64,000 nucleotides of DNA, taken from positions 248,001-312,000 of the forward strand of contig JAFLBR010000003.1 in NCBI GenBank assembly GCA_017303795.1, in the 5' to 3' direction. Position 1 is the stretch's first letter. Every line of letters begins with the position of its first letter. The notes under the pieces were generated by a model. It made no database searches. It saw nothing but the letters and a program-made list of their open reading frames with translations, and had not been told where the DNA came from. The DNA comes from Cytophagales bacterium. Its GTDB lineage: Bacteria > Bacteroidota > Bacteroidia > Cytophagales > Cyclobacteriaceae. Below are positions 26,455 through 37,071 of this stretch, one piece after another. Made by a program: the position numbers and the translations under genes.

Positions 26455-28029
26455 TTAATCCAAGCCACCTCTGCGGGTAGCCTTTCTGAGTTCTGGCCAT
26501 TGGCCGGGTTCGCCTGTACGCGGATTGATTGGCAATACAATCTTTTCGCGTGAGGTTTTGTTTGGATCTTCGCAAGCCTGATATACTAAGATGGCCGTAA
26601 GGATGGCGTTGGTGCGCACATCATCAAACACAATCTTATCGTACGTATCCAGGTTGGTGTGCCAGGTAAAGGTTCCATAATCCCAACTTAAAGAGCTAAG
26701 TGAAAAACCAGGTGCACCTGCAGCAACAAATGAGGCAAAGTCAGAACCACCACCACCGGGGCTTCCGGGGAAACGGGTTTCTAAACCTTCTTTGTATTCG
26801 TTAGGAACTTTAACTAACCAGCGCGAAATAAAATCATAAGCATGCAGAAATCCCTGACCTGTAATGTTTGCTACACGACCAGTTCCATTATCCTGATTGA
26901 ATAATGCCTGCAGGTTTTCAACAATTTCCGGATGGTCTTCTACAAATGCACGCGAACCATTTAAGCCTTGTTCTTCGCTGCCCCAATGGCCAACCAGAAT
27001 AGTGCGCTTAGGGTTAGGATAAACTTTTTTCAGAATGCGCATCGCTTCCATCATCACTAATGTTCCGGTTCCGTTATCAGTTGCGCCAGTACCGCCATCC
27101 CACGAATCGAAGTGGGCAGAAAGCATAACATACTCATTTGGTTTTTCTGTGCCTTTAATTTCGGCAACGGTATTAAATGTTGGCACTACTCCGGTTTCTT
27201 TCGAATCGGCACGTACACTAATTTTTGGCGCACTACCAGACTCCGCTAAACGATACAACAATCCATAATCTTCCAGCATCAAATCAATAGTTGGAACTTT
27301 CTTTGTGCGGGCTCCAAAAATTTTGTTGGCACCAGACCAACGCGACCAGTAGTTCATTACAATACCCGCTGCACCAGCATTTTCTAATACCGTTGGTAGC
27401 GTAGCATTGTTTTTACCGGTTTTCCTAACACGATCATTCCACGCATTGGTTAAATCGGTACGTTCTTTTTTCATTTTTTCTATCGACTCCTTCTTACCAT
27501 GTTTCTCCCAATTGTCATCTGCACGGCCAGTGGGTTGATTCATGGAGATCATCACAAACTTACCCTTAACCGTAGGCAACCATTTCTGGAATGCAATTGA
27601 ATCTGCCAGATCAGGAAGTATCACTACATCACCGGCAACGGTTTTACCTTTTGTGTTCGGGCTCCAGGCTAATTGCTGACCCGACAATGATTTTGTCCAT
27701 GGTGCAACCATATCAATGTGTGTAATGCCACGCTCCCAACCGCGCCATTCGCCCCACTTTTCGTTGCGGGCAGTTATTCCCCAATCGGTATATTTTTTTA
27801 CCGCCCAATCGTGTGCTTGTTGCATCTTAGGCGAGCCAACCAAACGCGGTCCAATCCCGTCCATTAATTCGTGGCCTAACTTTTCAAGTTGCGAGTTTTC
27901 AGTTGCTTCTTTAATAATAGCATCAACAATAGCATCCTTAGGTGCCTGCGGAGGCGGACCAAAAGGTTGTGCATAGGCAAAGCTGGTAAACAACAGCATG
28001 GCCCAGATAACAGGTATTAGTTTCTTCAT
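26455..28029 (-). CDS. Secreted M28-family aminopeptidase with PA-like domain
   Basis: The 524-residue product has a signal peptide (MKKLIPVIWAMLLFTSFAYA) and should act outside the cytoplasm, removing amino-terminal residues from peptides. The two-zinc site is visible in order: SAHFDSWDG (His, Asp), TDNGTG (bridging Asp), GSEEQG (Glu-Glu), NQDNGTG (Asp) and TWHTNLDT (His). A PA-like insert sits in about residues 120-280. The ATG at 28029 starts the signal peptide; an upstream TTG adds only nonconserved residues. It stands alone between two terminator or spacer regions. Confidence 0.88.
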   Translation of the reverse strand: MKKLIPVIWAMLLFTSFAYAQPFGPPPQAPKDAIVDAIIKEATENSQLEKLGHELMDGIGPRLVGSPKMQQAHDWAVKKYTDWGITARNEKWGEWRGWERGITHIDMVAPWTKSLSGQQLAWSPNTKGKTVAGDVVILPDLADSIAFQKWLPTVKGKFVMISMNQPTGRADDNWEKHGKKESIEKMKKERTDLTNAWNDRVRKTGKNNATLPTVLENAGAAGIVMNYWSRWSGANKIFGARTKKVPTIDLMLEDYGLLYRLAESGSAPKISVRADSKETGVVPTFNTVAEIKGTEKPNEYVMLSAHFDSWDGGTGATDNGTGTLVMMEAMRILKKVYPNPKRTILVGHWGSEEQGLNGSRAFVEDHPEIVENLQALFNQDNGTGRVANITGQGFLHAYDFISRWLVKVPNEYKEGLETRFPGSPGGGGSDFASFVAAGAPGFSLSSLSWDYGTFTWHTNLDTYDKIVFDDVRTNAILTAILVYQACEDPNKTSREKIVLPINPRTGEPGQWPELRKATRRGGLD

Positions 28030-28149
28030 TATAATATTAGTTTTCAATAGCGGTAAAATACCGCATTTTATGGCAATTGCCAGTGTGGAAATAGCGGCAA
28101 GGGTGATATAGTTTTATGGGAGGTTGAGGGCTTTTTGATACTAGAAGCC

Positions 28150-29259
28150 TTAATCCAAATTCCGCAAAACCATATCGGTATGTTCACCAAAATGGGGCGG
28201 TGGTAAAAGTTGCAGGTGCTGATGCGTTGCTACAAAACTCCGCACGCCACGCAAACTATCGGCTTCTACTAAAATTCTGGTTGCGGCTTCCATTTCAAAA
28301 ACCTGATCAACAGATTGAATAATACTTGCTGGAATTTTTTTGTGATGAATCTGATGCATTAAAACTTCGGCATCAAAGTTTAAGATGGCAGCACTTAACA
28401 GTTCATGTAATGCCACCCGGTTTAGTACGCGACTATGATTGGTTACGAAACGTACATCGGTAGCAATTTTTAAATTGAGTAGTTCTATCAAATCTAAAAA
28501 CTGCCTATCGCTGCCAATGGCAAGCAAAACCCGTTTACCATCTTTGGCAAGAAACGATTCCCCGTAAGGTGCAATGTTAGGATGGGCCGAGCCTTGTCGC
28601 TTCGGTAACTTATGGGCCACCAACCAATTGCTGGCCTGGTTTGCCAACGATGAGATTGCCGCTTGAATCAATGACACTTCCACCAAACTACCTTCACCAG
28701 TTTTTGCTTTCTTTAATAACGCCAACAGCAAACCTTCTTTTAGATGATGGGCCGCCAATACATCAATAAGTGCCACGGGCATTTTAGTGGGTGGGCCTTC
28801 TGGCGATCCGTTCAAATCCATAAACCCACTTTCGGCTTGTATCACCGCATCGTAACCCACCCGATCGTTATCGGAACCATAACCTGTTATTTGTCCGTAG
28901 ATAAGTTTTTTATTGGTGGCTGATAATTGTTGATACGAGACTCCCAGTTTTTCAGCATCGCCCGGTTTGTAACTGGCAATCACCACATCACTTTGTACAG
29001 CCAGTTTTTGCACGGCCAGTAAACCAGCCGAAGTACTCAGATCAACTGCAACCGATTTTTTGCCCCAGTTTACTGAACAGAAATAAGCTGAGCGATCATC
29101 GGTTTGTTCATCGAGGCCCTTCCATGTGCGCGTTACATCGCCACCTGTTTTCAGGTTTTCAACTTTAATAACTTCAGCGCCCAACTCAGCAAAAAACTGA
29201 CCCACACTTGGCCCGGCCAGCACCGAAGCCAATTCAAGCACTTTTAATTCGTTCAACAT
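28150..29259 (-). CDS. CoA-transferase family III (CaiB/BaiF) protein
   Basis: Members move CoA between carboxylic acids in the cytosol. The 369-residue sequence begins with LKVLELASVLAGPSVGQFFAELGAEVIKVE, shown here as LASVLAGPSVGQFFAELG, and has DVLAAHHLKEGLLLAL around residue 168, where the family's catalytic Asp lies. Related enzymes include formyl-CoA transferase, CaiB and alpha-methylacyl-CoA racemase. The substrate cannot be read from sequence, and neighbours give no pathway hint. Confidence 0.85.
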   Translation of the reverse strand: MLNELKVLELASVLAGPSVGQFFAELGAEVIKVENLKTGGDVTRTWKGLDEQTDDRSAYFCSVNWGKKSVAVDLSTSAGLLAVQKLAVQSDVVIASYKPGDAEKLGVSYQQLSATNKKLIYGQITGYGSDNDRVGYDAVIQAESGFMDLNGSPEGPPTKMPVALIDVLAAHHLKEGLLLALLKKAKTGEGSLVEVSLIQAAISSLANQASNWLVAHKLPKRQGSAHPNIAPYGESFLAKDGKRVLLAIGSDRQFLDLIELLNLKIATDVRFVTNHSRVLNRVALHELLSAAILNFDAEVLMHQIHHKKIPASIIQSVDQVFEMEAATRILVEADSLRGVRSFVATHQHLQLLPPPHFGEHTDMVLRNLD

Positions 29260-29339
29260 ATCATTCAGAGAAATAAAACCTCAGCGAAAATAGAATCATT
29301 TATCGCATTTTTGTGTTTTGATTCAACACTTAAAAATTC

Positions 29340-30572
29340 ATGCAGAAATTAGCGTATTTATTCGTATTCCTGATCGTGGTTTCATGTACGCCCAAACCAG
29401 CCGAACTCAAAACCGGTATCTGGCGGGGTGTGTTGGAAATTCAGGGCGAACAACTCCCCTTTAACTTCGAGGTTAAAACTGATGCCCAGAGCACAAATCT
29501 GGTTTTACAAAATGCAGATGAAAGACTGCTGTTGGATGAAGTTTCCTTCGTGGGCGATTCGGTAAACATTGTATTGCATGTGTTTGATGCCTACCTACGT
29601 GCTATTGTAAAAGGCGATAGCCTGATTGGATTGTTTAATCTGAATTACGATCCAAGCTACAAGGTTCCGTTCAAAGCAAAGTTTGGGCAAGACTTCCGGT
29701 TTAGTGTTCCGGAACAAAATCAGGTTACTAAAAATTTCACTGGTAAATACGAAGTACAATTTTTTAATGCGAAAGATACTTCGCGTGCTATTGCGTTGAT
29801 TGAACAGGATGGAGAAAAAGCAACCGGTTCATTCCTAACCAACACAGGCGATTATCGCTACCTGCAGGGTTCTGTTATTAACGACACACTTCATCTAAGT
29901 GCTTTTGATGGTAATCATCTTTATCTCTTTGAAATCACACAGCCCAATGATTCAACTTTAGATGGTGGACATTGGTTGGGTAAAGCACGATTCAGAAAAT
30001 GGGCTGGCAAAAAAAATGAGCAAGCCACACTACCCGATGCTGAATCGCTTACTTACCTGAAAGATGGTTATGATAAAATTGAATTCAGTTTTCCGGATTT
30101 GAATGGAAACAAAGTGAGTTTAACTGATGAGCGTTTTAAAAATAAGGTGGTGATTTTACAGATGTCGGGCACATGGTGCCCCAACTGTATGGATGAAACA
30201 AAATTTCTGGCACCCTGGTACGAGGCTAACAAAAACCGCGGTGTAGAAATTGTTGGCTTAGCGTACGAACGCAAACCTGATTTTGACTACGCCAGCGAGC
30301 GCGTAAAAAAAATGAAAGAGAAGTTTAAGGTTGGGTATGAGTTTTTAATTGCTGGCGTGGACGATACTAAAAAAGCATCTGAAACATTGCCTATGCTGAA
30401 TAAAGTAATAGCTTTTCCTACTACCATTTTTATTGGTAAAGATGGAAAAGTAAAACACATCCATACTGGGTTTGATGGCCCTGGTACGGGTATTTATTAT
30501 GAGCAGTTTAAAGAACGGTTCAATTCTATAGTGAATGAACTTTTAAGTGAAGATGTATCTTTAAATAAATAG
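29340..30572 (+). CDS. TlpA-family thioredoxin-like lipoprotein
   Basis: The 410-residue protein has a lipoprotein signal (FLIVVSC, Cys16). A beta-rich region fills about residues 25-235. The C-terminal TlpA/ResA-like thioredoxin domain has the active site WCPNC at 279-283 and a later cis-Pro segment IAFPTTIFI. Such proteins reduce or exchange disulfides on the periplasmic side, for instance in cytochrome maturation. It stands just ahead of mnmA, separated by a hairpin repeat. Confidence 0.87.
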   Translation: MQKLAYLFVFLIVVSCTPKPAELKTGIWRGVLEIQGEQLPFNFEVKTDAQSTNLVLQNADERLLLDEVSFVGDSVNIVLHVFDAYLRAIVKGDSLIGLFNLNYDPSYKVPFKAKFGQDFRFSVPEQNQVTKNFTGKYEVQFFNAKDTSRAIALIEQDGEKATGSFLTNTGDYRYLQGSVINDTLHLSAFDGNHLYLFEITQPNDSTLDGGHWLGKARFRKWAGKKNEQATLPDAESLTYLKDGYDKIEFSFPDLNGNKVSLTDERFKNKVVILQMSGTWCPNCMDETKFLAPWYEANKNRGVEIVGLAYERKPDFDYASERVKKMKEKFKVGYEFLIAGVDDTKKASETLPMLNKVIAFPTTIFIGKDGKVKHIHTGFDGPGTGIYYEQFKERFNSIVNELLSEDVSLNK

Positions 30573-30578
30573 CTTCAA

Positions 30579-30631
30579 GCCACAAGCCTTAGGCTACAAG
30601 CAGATTCAGCTTGCAGCCTGAAGCATGTGGC
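30579..30631. repeat. Intergenic imperfect hairpin repeat
   Basis: The 23-nt arms 30579-30601 and 30609-30631 pair at about 19 positions around a seven-base loop. The word AGGCTACAAGC links it to the hairpin at 24027-24088. It lies between the TlpA-like gene and mnmA and may also act as a weak terminator. Confidence 0.68.
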
Positions 30632-30644
30632 CAATGATTTAAGT

Positions 30645-31820
30645 ATGAATAAAAGAGTTGTAGTTGGTCTTTCAGGGGGTGTTGATTCAAGCGTAGCTGC
30701 GTATCTGTTAAAAGAACAGGGCTATGAAGTAATTGGCATGTTTATGAAAAACTGGCATGACGACTCCGTTACCATCAGTAACGAATGCCCTTGGTTAGAT
30801 GATAGTAACGATGCCATGATTGTAGCACAGCATCTTGGCATTCCGTTTCAGGCAATTGATCTGAGTAAAGAGTATAAAGAGCGCATTGTAGATTACATGT
30901 TTGCCGAATACCAGGCAGGCCGTACGCCCAATCCTGATGTGTTGTGTAATCGTGAAATTAAGTTTGATGTATTTCTACAAGCAGCACTAAAGCTTGGCGC
31001 TGATTATGTGGCCACTGGTCATTATTGTCGCAAAGGCGAAATTCAGGAAGGCGATAAGACTTATTATCAACTGCTGGCCGGCAAAGATCCGAACAAAGAT
31101 CAAAGTTATTTTCTTTGTCAGCTTACCCAAGCACAACTTTCAAAAGCATTGTTTCCCATTGGCGAGTTATTAAAACCGGAAGTGCGGGCTATCGCCAAAC
31201 AAGCAAATCTGGCTACAGCCGAAAAGAAAGACTCGCAAGGATTATGCTTTGTTGGTAAAGTACACTTGCCCGATTTTTTGCAGCAACGATTAGAACCAAA
31301 AAAAGGAAAAGTGATTGAGGTGCCATTTGATTCAACTGCCTTCAAAAACGGCTTTGATATAAATGACCTACAGAATATAACTAAACCACATTTACTTAAT
31401 CCTGAATTAGGCGAAGTAGTGGGTGAACACAACGGAGCGCACTTCTACACCATTGGGCAACGCAGAGGTTTAAACATTGGCGGTTATGAAAAACCTTTGT
31501 TTGTAATTGGTACCGATACTGATAAAAATATAATCTACACCGGCAGTGGCGATGATCACCCTGGTTTGTACCGTAAAGGATTGTTTGTACCCAATGCCGA
31601 TGAGCATTGGATTCGTGAAGATTTGAAATTAAACGTGGGTAACTCAAAGAACTATCTGGCTCGTATCCGCTATCGGCAACCCCTGGAGCCGTGTACCCTT
31701 CACAAAAAAGAAAATGGCTTGTATATTATTTTTGATAAGCCGCAACGTGGCGTAACACCGGGCCAATTTGTAGCATGGTATGAAAATGATGAGTTGATTG
31801 GTTCGGGCGTGATTAGTTAA
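30645..31820 (+). CDS. mnmA: tRNA-specific 2-thiouridylase
   Basis: MnmA thiolates U34 of tRNAs for Lys, Glu and Gln using sulfur relayed from a cysteine desulfurase. The 391-residue sequence has the ATP-pyrophosphatase loop [12 protein letters not shown] near the start. The catalytic pair is visible as Cys101 ([10 protein letters not shown]) and Cys201 (SQGLCFVGK). The ATG at 30645 is preferred over a GTG at 30627, which overlaps the hairpin repeat. Its stop abuts the convergent DUF502 gene with no gap. Confidence 0.96.
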   Translation: MNKRVVVGLSGGVDSSVAAYLLKEQGYEVIGMFMKNWHDDSVTISNECPWLDDSNDAMIVAQHLGIPFQAIDLSKEYKERIVDYMFAEYQAGRTPNPDVLCNREIKFDVFLQAALKLGADYVATGHYCRKGEIQEGDKTYYQLLAGKDPNKDQSYFLCQLTQAQLSKALFPIGELLKPEVRAIAKQANLATAEKKDSQGLCFVGKVHLPDFLQQRLEPKKGKVIEVPFDSTAFKNGFDINDLQNITKPHLLNPELGEVVGEHNGAHFYTIGQRRGLNIGGYEKPLFVIGTDTDKNIIYTGSGDDHPGLYRKGLFVPNADEHWIREDLKLNVGNSKNYLARIRYRQPLEPCTLHKKENGLYIIFDKPQRGVTPGQFVAWYENDELIGSGVIS

Positions 31821-32384
31821 TCATTGCTCTTTAAATCCCGAAATCCCACCTGACACAATAAACTTCATAGCGGCAGGTCCCGAAATATTAAGCGACTTAA
31901 TGCTTTCTTTCGGTACCAGAAAATGATTACCCGAAAACGCATACGAGTGTGGAAAATAAACCGCCACCATATCTTTTAATCCAAGCTCGGTAAGATCTTC
32001 TTGCGTAACAAAACCAATCTGATGCAGCGTGTTCTCCTTATTAATTGTAACCAACACCGGCTTATCGAATTTTCGTTTATCGCCTACAAACGCGCCAATC
32101 AAATCTTTAATGGAAGAATAGATTAGTTTAACAAATGGAATGCGATTGATCAGGTGATCGAGCCAATCGATAAAAGTATCTACTGCAAATGTGGACGTCA
32201 GGTACCCAAACAAGGTTATCGCTCCGAAAATAATGAGGAAGCCTAACCCCGGATAAGGTAATTGCAACAAACCATCGAGTTGGGCAAAAGCCCAAAACAC
32301 AAAATAGCCGGTGGCCAGCAACGGCACTATAAACAGCATACCACTAAAAAAGTAGCGCGCAATTTTTCTCAGGGCATTCTTCAT
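31821..32384 (-). CDS. DUF502 family membrane protein
   Basis: The 187-residue protein has two membrane spans (about residues 12-34 and 45-66) and a soluble C-terminal domain with VDTFIDWLDHLINRIPFVK and KLIYSSIKDLI, typical of DUF502. Relatives are described as membrane proteins of uncertain role. It converges with mnmA. Confidence 0.82.
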   Translation of the reverse strand: MKNALRKIARYFFSGMLFIVPLLATGYFVFWAFAQLDGLLQLPYPGLGFLIIFGAITLFGYLTSTFAVDTFIDWLDHLINRIPFVKLIYSSIKDLIGAFVGDKRKFDKPVLVTINKENTLHQIGFVTQEDLTELGLKDMVAVYFPHSYAFSGNHFLVPKESIKSLNISGPAAMKFIVSGGISGFKEQ

Positions 32385-32397
32385 AACTACAAAAGTA

Positions 32398-32427
32398 AAA
32401 AGGCCTCCGATTGGTTCGGAGGCCTTT
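32398..32427 (-). terminator. Terminator of the nqr operon
   Basis: The stem AAAGGCCTCCGA / TCGGAGGCCTTT with a short loop is followed on the minus strand by a T-run. It closes the nqrABCDE transcript 24 nt after nqrE. Confidence 0.85.
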
Positions 32428-32451
32428 ACATTATCTTTTTAATTGGGGTCG

Positions 32452-33066
32452 TTAAATCGCAAAGCCAAGGAAGCTCAAAAATCCAAGTGACATCAGGCCA
32501 ACAAGAATGAAAGTAATTCCTAAACCTCTTAAAGGAGCAGGAACATTGGAATACTTCATCTTCTCGCGAACTCCGGCCAATGCTACAATAGCCAGCAACC
32601 ATCCAATACCTGAACCTAATCCATATACTGTTGCTTCACCCAGATTATACGGGCGACCAACCATAAAGAGCGATCCACCCAGAATAGCACAGTTTACCGC
32701 GATAAGTGGAAGGAAGATACCAAGTGAACCATAAAGTGCTGGTGAAAATTTTTCAACCGCCATTTCAGTTAACTGCACCATAGCTGCGATTACTGCAATG
32801 AAAACTATAAACTGCAAAAAGTTTAAATCCACAGAGGCAAAGTCTGAACTAATCCAGGATAATGCACCTAGATTTAATACATATTGTTGTATTAACCAGT
32901 TAATCGGTATGGTAACGCCTAACACAAACACAACTGCTAACCCTAATCCAAAAGCTGTTTTTACTTTCTTAGATACAGCCAGATATGAACACATGCCTAA
33001 GAAATAGGCAAATATCATATTGTCAACAAAAATTGATCTAACACCAATGCTAATCAGATTCTCCAT
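32452..33066 (-). CDS. nqrE: Na+-translocating NADH:quinone reductase subunit E
   Basis: NqrE is one of two paralogous six-span subunits that hold an intramembrane iron centre between them. The 204-residue sequence includes [29 protein letters not shown] and [11 protein letters not shown]; the Cys residues in these are the expected cofactor ligands. It is the last nqr gene before the terminator. Confidence 0.95.
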   Translation of the reverse strand: MENLISIGVRSIFVDNMIFAYFLGMCSYLAVSKKVKTAFGLGLAVVFVLGVTIPINWLIQQYVLNLGALSWISSDFASVDLNFLQFIVFIAVIAAMVQLTEMAVEKFSPALYGSLGIFLPLIAVNCAILGGSLFMVGRPYNLGEATVYGLGSGIGWLLAIVALAGVREKMKYSNVPAPLRGLGITFILVGLMSLGFLSFLGFAI

Positions 33067-33079
33067 AACGCTATTCCTT

Positions 33080-33742
33080 TTAGTGTGTTTCTCTATGTCC
33101 GTTTATTGAGCGTTGTACCCAAATCACAACCCCTACTATTACACAAGCTCCTGCAGGTAACAACATTAAACCATTGCCGGTGTAGTGTATATTCATTGCT
33201 TCAAATACTTTAAAGCCAAAGATTGAACCGCCTCCAAGTAGTTCTCTGAAGAAACCTACAATTAACAAAATCAGTCCATAGCCCAAACCATTTCCTAAAC
33301 CATCTAATAAAGAAGGTCCAGGCTTGTTACCCATTGCAAACGCCTCCAGACGGCCCATAACAATACAGTTAGTTATAATTAAGCCTACGTAAACTGAAAG
33401 TTGCTTCCATAAATCGTAGGAATAAGCCTTCAACAACTGATCTACCAAAATAACCCAAAGCGAAACAATAGCTAATTGAACAATAATGCGAATGCGACTC
33501 GGGATGGTATTGCGAAGTAATGAAATAATAACGTTTGAACTTGCGGTTACAATAGTCAAAGCAATCGTCATTACAACGGCTGCTTCCATTTGCGTGGTAA
33601 CAGCCAATGCAGAACAAACACCCAATACCTGAACCGTAATGGGATTATCAATATCAAGCGGATTAGAAATTAGTTTTCTGTTCTTCTTTGAAAACAAAGG
33701 CTCAGATTTTTTCTCAACAACTTCAGCTACTGCGGTGCTCAT
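33080..33742 (-). CDS. nqrD: Na+-translocating NADH:quinone reductase subunit D
   Basis: The 220-residue membrane protein is the partner of Nqr[12 protein letters not shown] and [15 protein letters not shown] carry the conserved Cys residues, and six hydrophobic segments are visible. Its ATG overlaps the nqrC stop as ATGA. Confidence 0.95.
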   Translation of the reverse strand: MSTAVAEVVEKKSEPLFSKKNRKLISNPLDIDNPITVQVLGVCSALAVTTQMEAAVVMTIALTIVTASSNVIISLLRNTIPSRIRIIVQLAIVSLWVILVDQLLKAYSYDLWKQLSVYVGLIITNCIVMGRLEAFAMGNKPGPSLLDGLGNGLGYGLILLIVGFFRELLGGGSIFGFKVFEAMNIHYTGNGLMLLPAGACVIVGVVIWVQRSINGHRETH

Positions 33743-34500
33743 AAATTTGTGTTAAGTGATAAGTTTTGCTGATTCTTCTTCAAATAATTTTTGTAACACG
33801 ATAGGTAATCCATCAGCATGTTATTCACGCCTTTGGCGGTTAACGTTGCACCAGACATTCCGTCAACTTTGTGCTGTTCGTTTGAATAATCATTTCCCTC
33901 GCCTTTTTGCATTTCTACCGACTTCAAAACATCGCCATCAAAAATTGATTTGCCTTTGTAGCGATTCTGAATTTCTTCATCCACAATTCTGGCTCCCAAA
34001 CCTGGTGTTTCGCCCAAATGTTGCAAGCTAATACCCTGTATTGTGTTAAGATCTGATCTTAGCGCCAGAAACCCAGATATATCCTTCCATAAACCAAATC
34101 CATAGGTAGGTAATACTACATTATCAATTTTTGAAGGGTCCGCTTCGTTTCTAAACTCATACACGGGTAACAATCTGTCGGCTGGTAGTTTTTTATACTC
34201 TTTCACCAGATCAACATCTACAGCATTAATCCCTTCTTTTGTGTTGCCTTCAAAATCAAGGACACTTTCTTTTACTTTAGCCTTGTAGATTGCGTTTATG
34301 TCATCGTCATCTTTTAATTCCATAACGGTAGCAAGAATATTACGCTTCCGTTCCAATTCCACATTAGCATCCTGCAAAGGTTTCAAACTTTGAGAAGCAA
34401 AAGCCAAAATGCCACCACACACAATGGTTAGCGCCACGGCATATAAAATAATGTAAAGGTTAGACTGTCGCACGTTGTAATCTTCGTTTTTTGTTTGCAC
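33739..34500 (-). CDS. nqrC: Na+-translocating NADH:quinone reductase subunit C
   Basis: NqrC carries a covalently bound FMN on the periplasmic side. The 253-residue protein has one N-terminal span. The attachment motif is seen in DGMSGATLTAKG, with Thr219 as the flavinylated residue. The start is GTG, and the gene overlaps the end of nqrB by 41 nt. No later ATG precedes the membrane span. Confidence 0.95.
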   Translation of the reverse strand: MQTKNEDYNVRQSNLYIILYAVALTIVCGGILAFASQSLKPLQDANVELERKRNILATVMELKDDDDINAIYKAKVKESVLDFEGNTKEGINAVDVDLVKEYKKLPADRLLPVYEFRNEADPSKIDNVVLPTYGFGLWKDISGFLALRSDLNTIQGISLQHLGETPGLGARIVDEEIQNRYKGKSIFDGDVLKSVEMQKGEGNDYSNEQHKVDGMSGATLTAKGVNNMLMDYLSCYKNYLKKNQQNLSLNTNL

Positions 34501-35662
34501 TCACTACAAAATAATCAATCAGCGGGGCGAATACGTTCATCAACAATATCGCCAGCATAATACCTTCGGGGTAGGCTGGGTTAAACACCCGAATCAACAC
34601 TGTAAATAATCCAATCAAAAATCCATATACCCATTTACCGGTTTCGGTTTGTGCGGCCGTTACCGGATCGGTTGCCATAAACACTGCACCAAATGCTAAA
34701 CCACCAATTATTAAATGATAATGCGCAGGCATTTGTGTGTATGCATTACTTCCAACCAGGTTTAACAACAAGCCCATCGCGTAAGCACCGCCAAATACAC
34801 TAACTATAATTTTCCAGCTACCGGTTCCGGTTATAATCAAGATCAATGCGCCAATCAAACACATCAATGTGGAGGTTTCTCCAACTGAGCCTGGGCGCAA
34901 TCCTATAAAGAGATTCTGAAGCGTAAATACTCCTTCATTCCAACCTGTACCAAATGTATTAAGCGAAGCCACAACATTTTCTCCGGTAGATACAGCATCG
35001 CCAGCTATTGCCAAAGGTGTCGCGCCTGAATATCCGGCTATAGCTTGTGCATCGCCCAGGTAAGTCCAAACTCCTCCTGAAATATCGGTTGGGTAAGCAA
35101 AGTATAAGAAGGCGCGTGCTGTTAAGGCTACATTCACCACATTCATACCGGTACCACCAAATGCTTCTTTGCCAATAATTACAGCAAATGCAGTAGCTAC
35201 ACCTACTTGCCACAGCGGAATATCAGGCGGCATTACCAACGGAATAAGCATACCTGTTACCAGGAAGCCTTCATTTACCGGGTGCTTGCGCAGAATAGAG
35301 AACACAAATTCAATCCCTAAACCAACACCATACGAAACAACTACAATGGGTAATACCTGCCACAATCCAATTCCAATTTTTTCGCCCAGTGTTGCACTTG
35401 TTTGGCCTATGGCCAGAAAGTGTTGATGGCCTACATTATAAATTCCAAATAGCAAACACGGCACCATGGCTATGATTACCGTCATCATCAAACGCTTCAG
35501 ATCAACGGCATCGCGAATTTGCGAACCCTTTACATCGTTAGTCGTGTTTGGGGCAAACATAAAAGTATCCAACGCTTCATATGCATAGTAATACTTTTCC
35601 AGCTTACCGCCTTTTTCAAAACTGTGCTTTACTTTATCAAGCTGATTTCTCAAAAACTTCAT
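34460..35662 (-). CDS. nqrB: Na+-translocating NADH:quinone reductase subunit B
   Basis: NqrB is the main membrane subunit, with the sodium path, riboflavin and a covalent FMN. The 400-residue sequence has about ten spans. SGATPLA contains the likely FMN-bearing Thr215. FEKGGKLEKYYYAYEALDTF (written here to 20 residues) is a typical NqrB start. The C-terminal basic tail overlaps nqrC. Confidence 0.95.
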   Translation of the reverse strand: MKFLRNQLDKVKHSFEKGGKLEKYYYAYEALDTFMFAPNTTNDVKGSQIRDAVDLKRLMMTVIIAMVPCLLFGIYNVGHQHFLAIGQTSATLGEKIGIGLWQVLPIVVVSYGVGLGIEFVFSILRKHPVNEGFLVTGMLIPLVMPPDIPLWQVGVATAFAVIIGKEAFGGTGMNVVNVALTARAFLYFAYPTDISGGVWTYLGDAQAIAGYSGATPLAIAGDAVSTGENVVASLNTFGTGWNEGVFTLQNLFIGLRPGSVGETSTLMCLIGALILIITGTGSWKIIVSVFGGAYAMGLLLNLVGSNAYTQMPAHYHLIIGGLAFGAVFMATDPVTAAQTETGKWVYGFLIGLFTVLIRVFNPAYPEGIMLAILLMNVFAPLIDYFVVSANKKRRLQRATV

Positions 35663-35672
35663 TACAACCGAA

Positions 35673-37037
35673 TTAACTGTTTTGTACTAATTCAAGTCCT
35701 TCGCGTAAAATCTCTTGTACTTTGTGCTTGGATACATCCACAAACTCGCACAACGCAAGGTCTTCTTCTATTACTTCATAAATACCCAGCGCTTCCATCT
35801 CATCAATGTCTTCAGCCAGAATGCTTTTCAGCAGATGAGTAGGTAGCACATCCATAGGTGTTACTTGTTCAAAAACACCTGTCTGTACAAACGCGCGTGG
35901 TTCGCCATGTGTATTGGTATCGGCTACACGTTCTTTGTTTGGCGAAAGAAATGAAAGCAACCCTAATGCACGGTGGAAACTGATCTTCTTCGCAGATGGT
36001 GTAATCCAACCTAAAAATTCATAGTAATCGCCCTCTGGTAAAACCGACAAGTGGTGATCGAAGAAACCAACATGACCATCTTTACCAATAGACGTTCCGG
36101 TAAGCGGATTACCCGAAATTACCCGAACGTGTTCCTGATTAAGATTGCCTTCAATGAATTTCTTAACCGAAGCACCTGTATACGTTTTATAGTATTGCGG
36201 ATTCTTAACTTCTGAACCAGTCACCGCTAACAAGCGAGATGTATCGTAAACGCCATTCAAAAAGAGTTTACCAATTTGAATAACACCAAGCGGACTAATT
36301 GTCCACACTACGTCACCTTTGTTAATAGGATCGATGTGGTGAATCTGAACGCCTACACAACCTGCCGGATGTGGACCCGAAAATTTATTTAATTCAACAC
36401 CCTTAGCCTGAGAGAATACAGTTGAGATTTCGCTGGTGGCATGTGTGTTTACATGTACGGTGCCTGAAGTTAATTTCTTTAATATATCAACCCCCACCTG
36501 AAAGTATTGATCCTGACCTTTAAACAGTACACTGTAATCAGGAGCAAGTGGGTGTGTATCGAAAGCTGAAATATGAATAGCTTTTGGTGTAGCGGCCGGA
36601 TCAGCAATAACGCCAAACGGACGCTGCACAAGTGTTGGCCATACACCTGCCTTTAATAACTGGTCTTTAATCTCAGGTGCCGCCAGATTGTTAATATCGG
36701 ATACCGAATGTTTTTTGAACGATTCGAATTCTACTTTTTTATCAGCCAGAATTTTAATCTCAAGTAGTTTACGTTTTTCACCACGCTTTATTTCCACAAC
36801 CTCTCCGCTTACCGGAGCCGTAAACAAAATAGTATCGTGCTTCTTATCGTGAAACAAAGGTGAGCCTGCTTTAACAGTATCGCCCACTTCAACCATTGGC
36901 TTCGGCATGTATAATCCGTAAAAATCGGTTGGCTTGATTACGAAAGTTTCGGGTTGGTCGGTTTCTACAACTTTAGGCGCTGCTTTACCTTTTAAATTGA
37001 TGGTGAAACCCTTCTTTAGTCTGATGAACTTGCCCAT
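35673..37037 (-). CDS. nqrA: Na+-translocating NADH:quinone reductase subunit A
   Basis: NqrA is the soluble cytoplasmic subunit that contributes to quinone interaction. The 454-residue sequence matches the family over its whole length: KKGFTINLKGKA at the start, KPMVEVGDTVKAG in a biotinyl/lipoyl-like fold, and SALEHPAGCVGV-like SGPHPAGCVGVQIHHIDP. It is the first gene of the operon. Confidence 0.95.
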   Translation of the reverse strand: MGKFIRLKKGFTINLKGKAAPKVVETDQPETFVIKPTDFYGLYMPKPMVEVGDTVKAGSPLFHDKKHDTILFTAPVSGEVVEIKRGEKRKLLEIKILADKKVEFESFKKHSVSDINNLAAPEIKDQLLKAGVWPTLVQRPFGVIADPAATPKAIHISAFDTHPLAPDYSVLFKGQDQYFQVGVDILKKLTSGTVHVNTHATSEISTVFSQAKGVELNKFSGPHPAGCVGVQIHHIDPINKGDVVWTISPLGVIQIGKLFLNGVYDTSRLLAVTGSEVKNPQYYKTYTGASVKKFIEGNLNQEHVRVISGNPLTGTSIGKDGHVGFFDHHLSVLPEGDYYEFLGWITPSAKKISFHRALGLLSFLSPNKERVADTNTHGEPRAFVQTGVFEQVTPMDVLPTHLLKSILAEDIDEMEALGIYEVIEEDLALCEFVDVSKHKVQEILREGLELVQNS

Positions 37038-37071
37038 GAGCGGATGGCAACAATTTAAGTTAAGATGGTGG

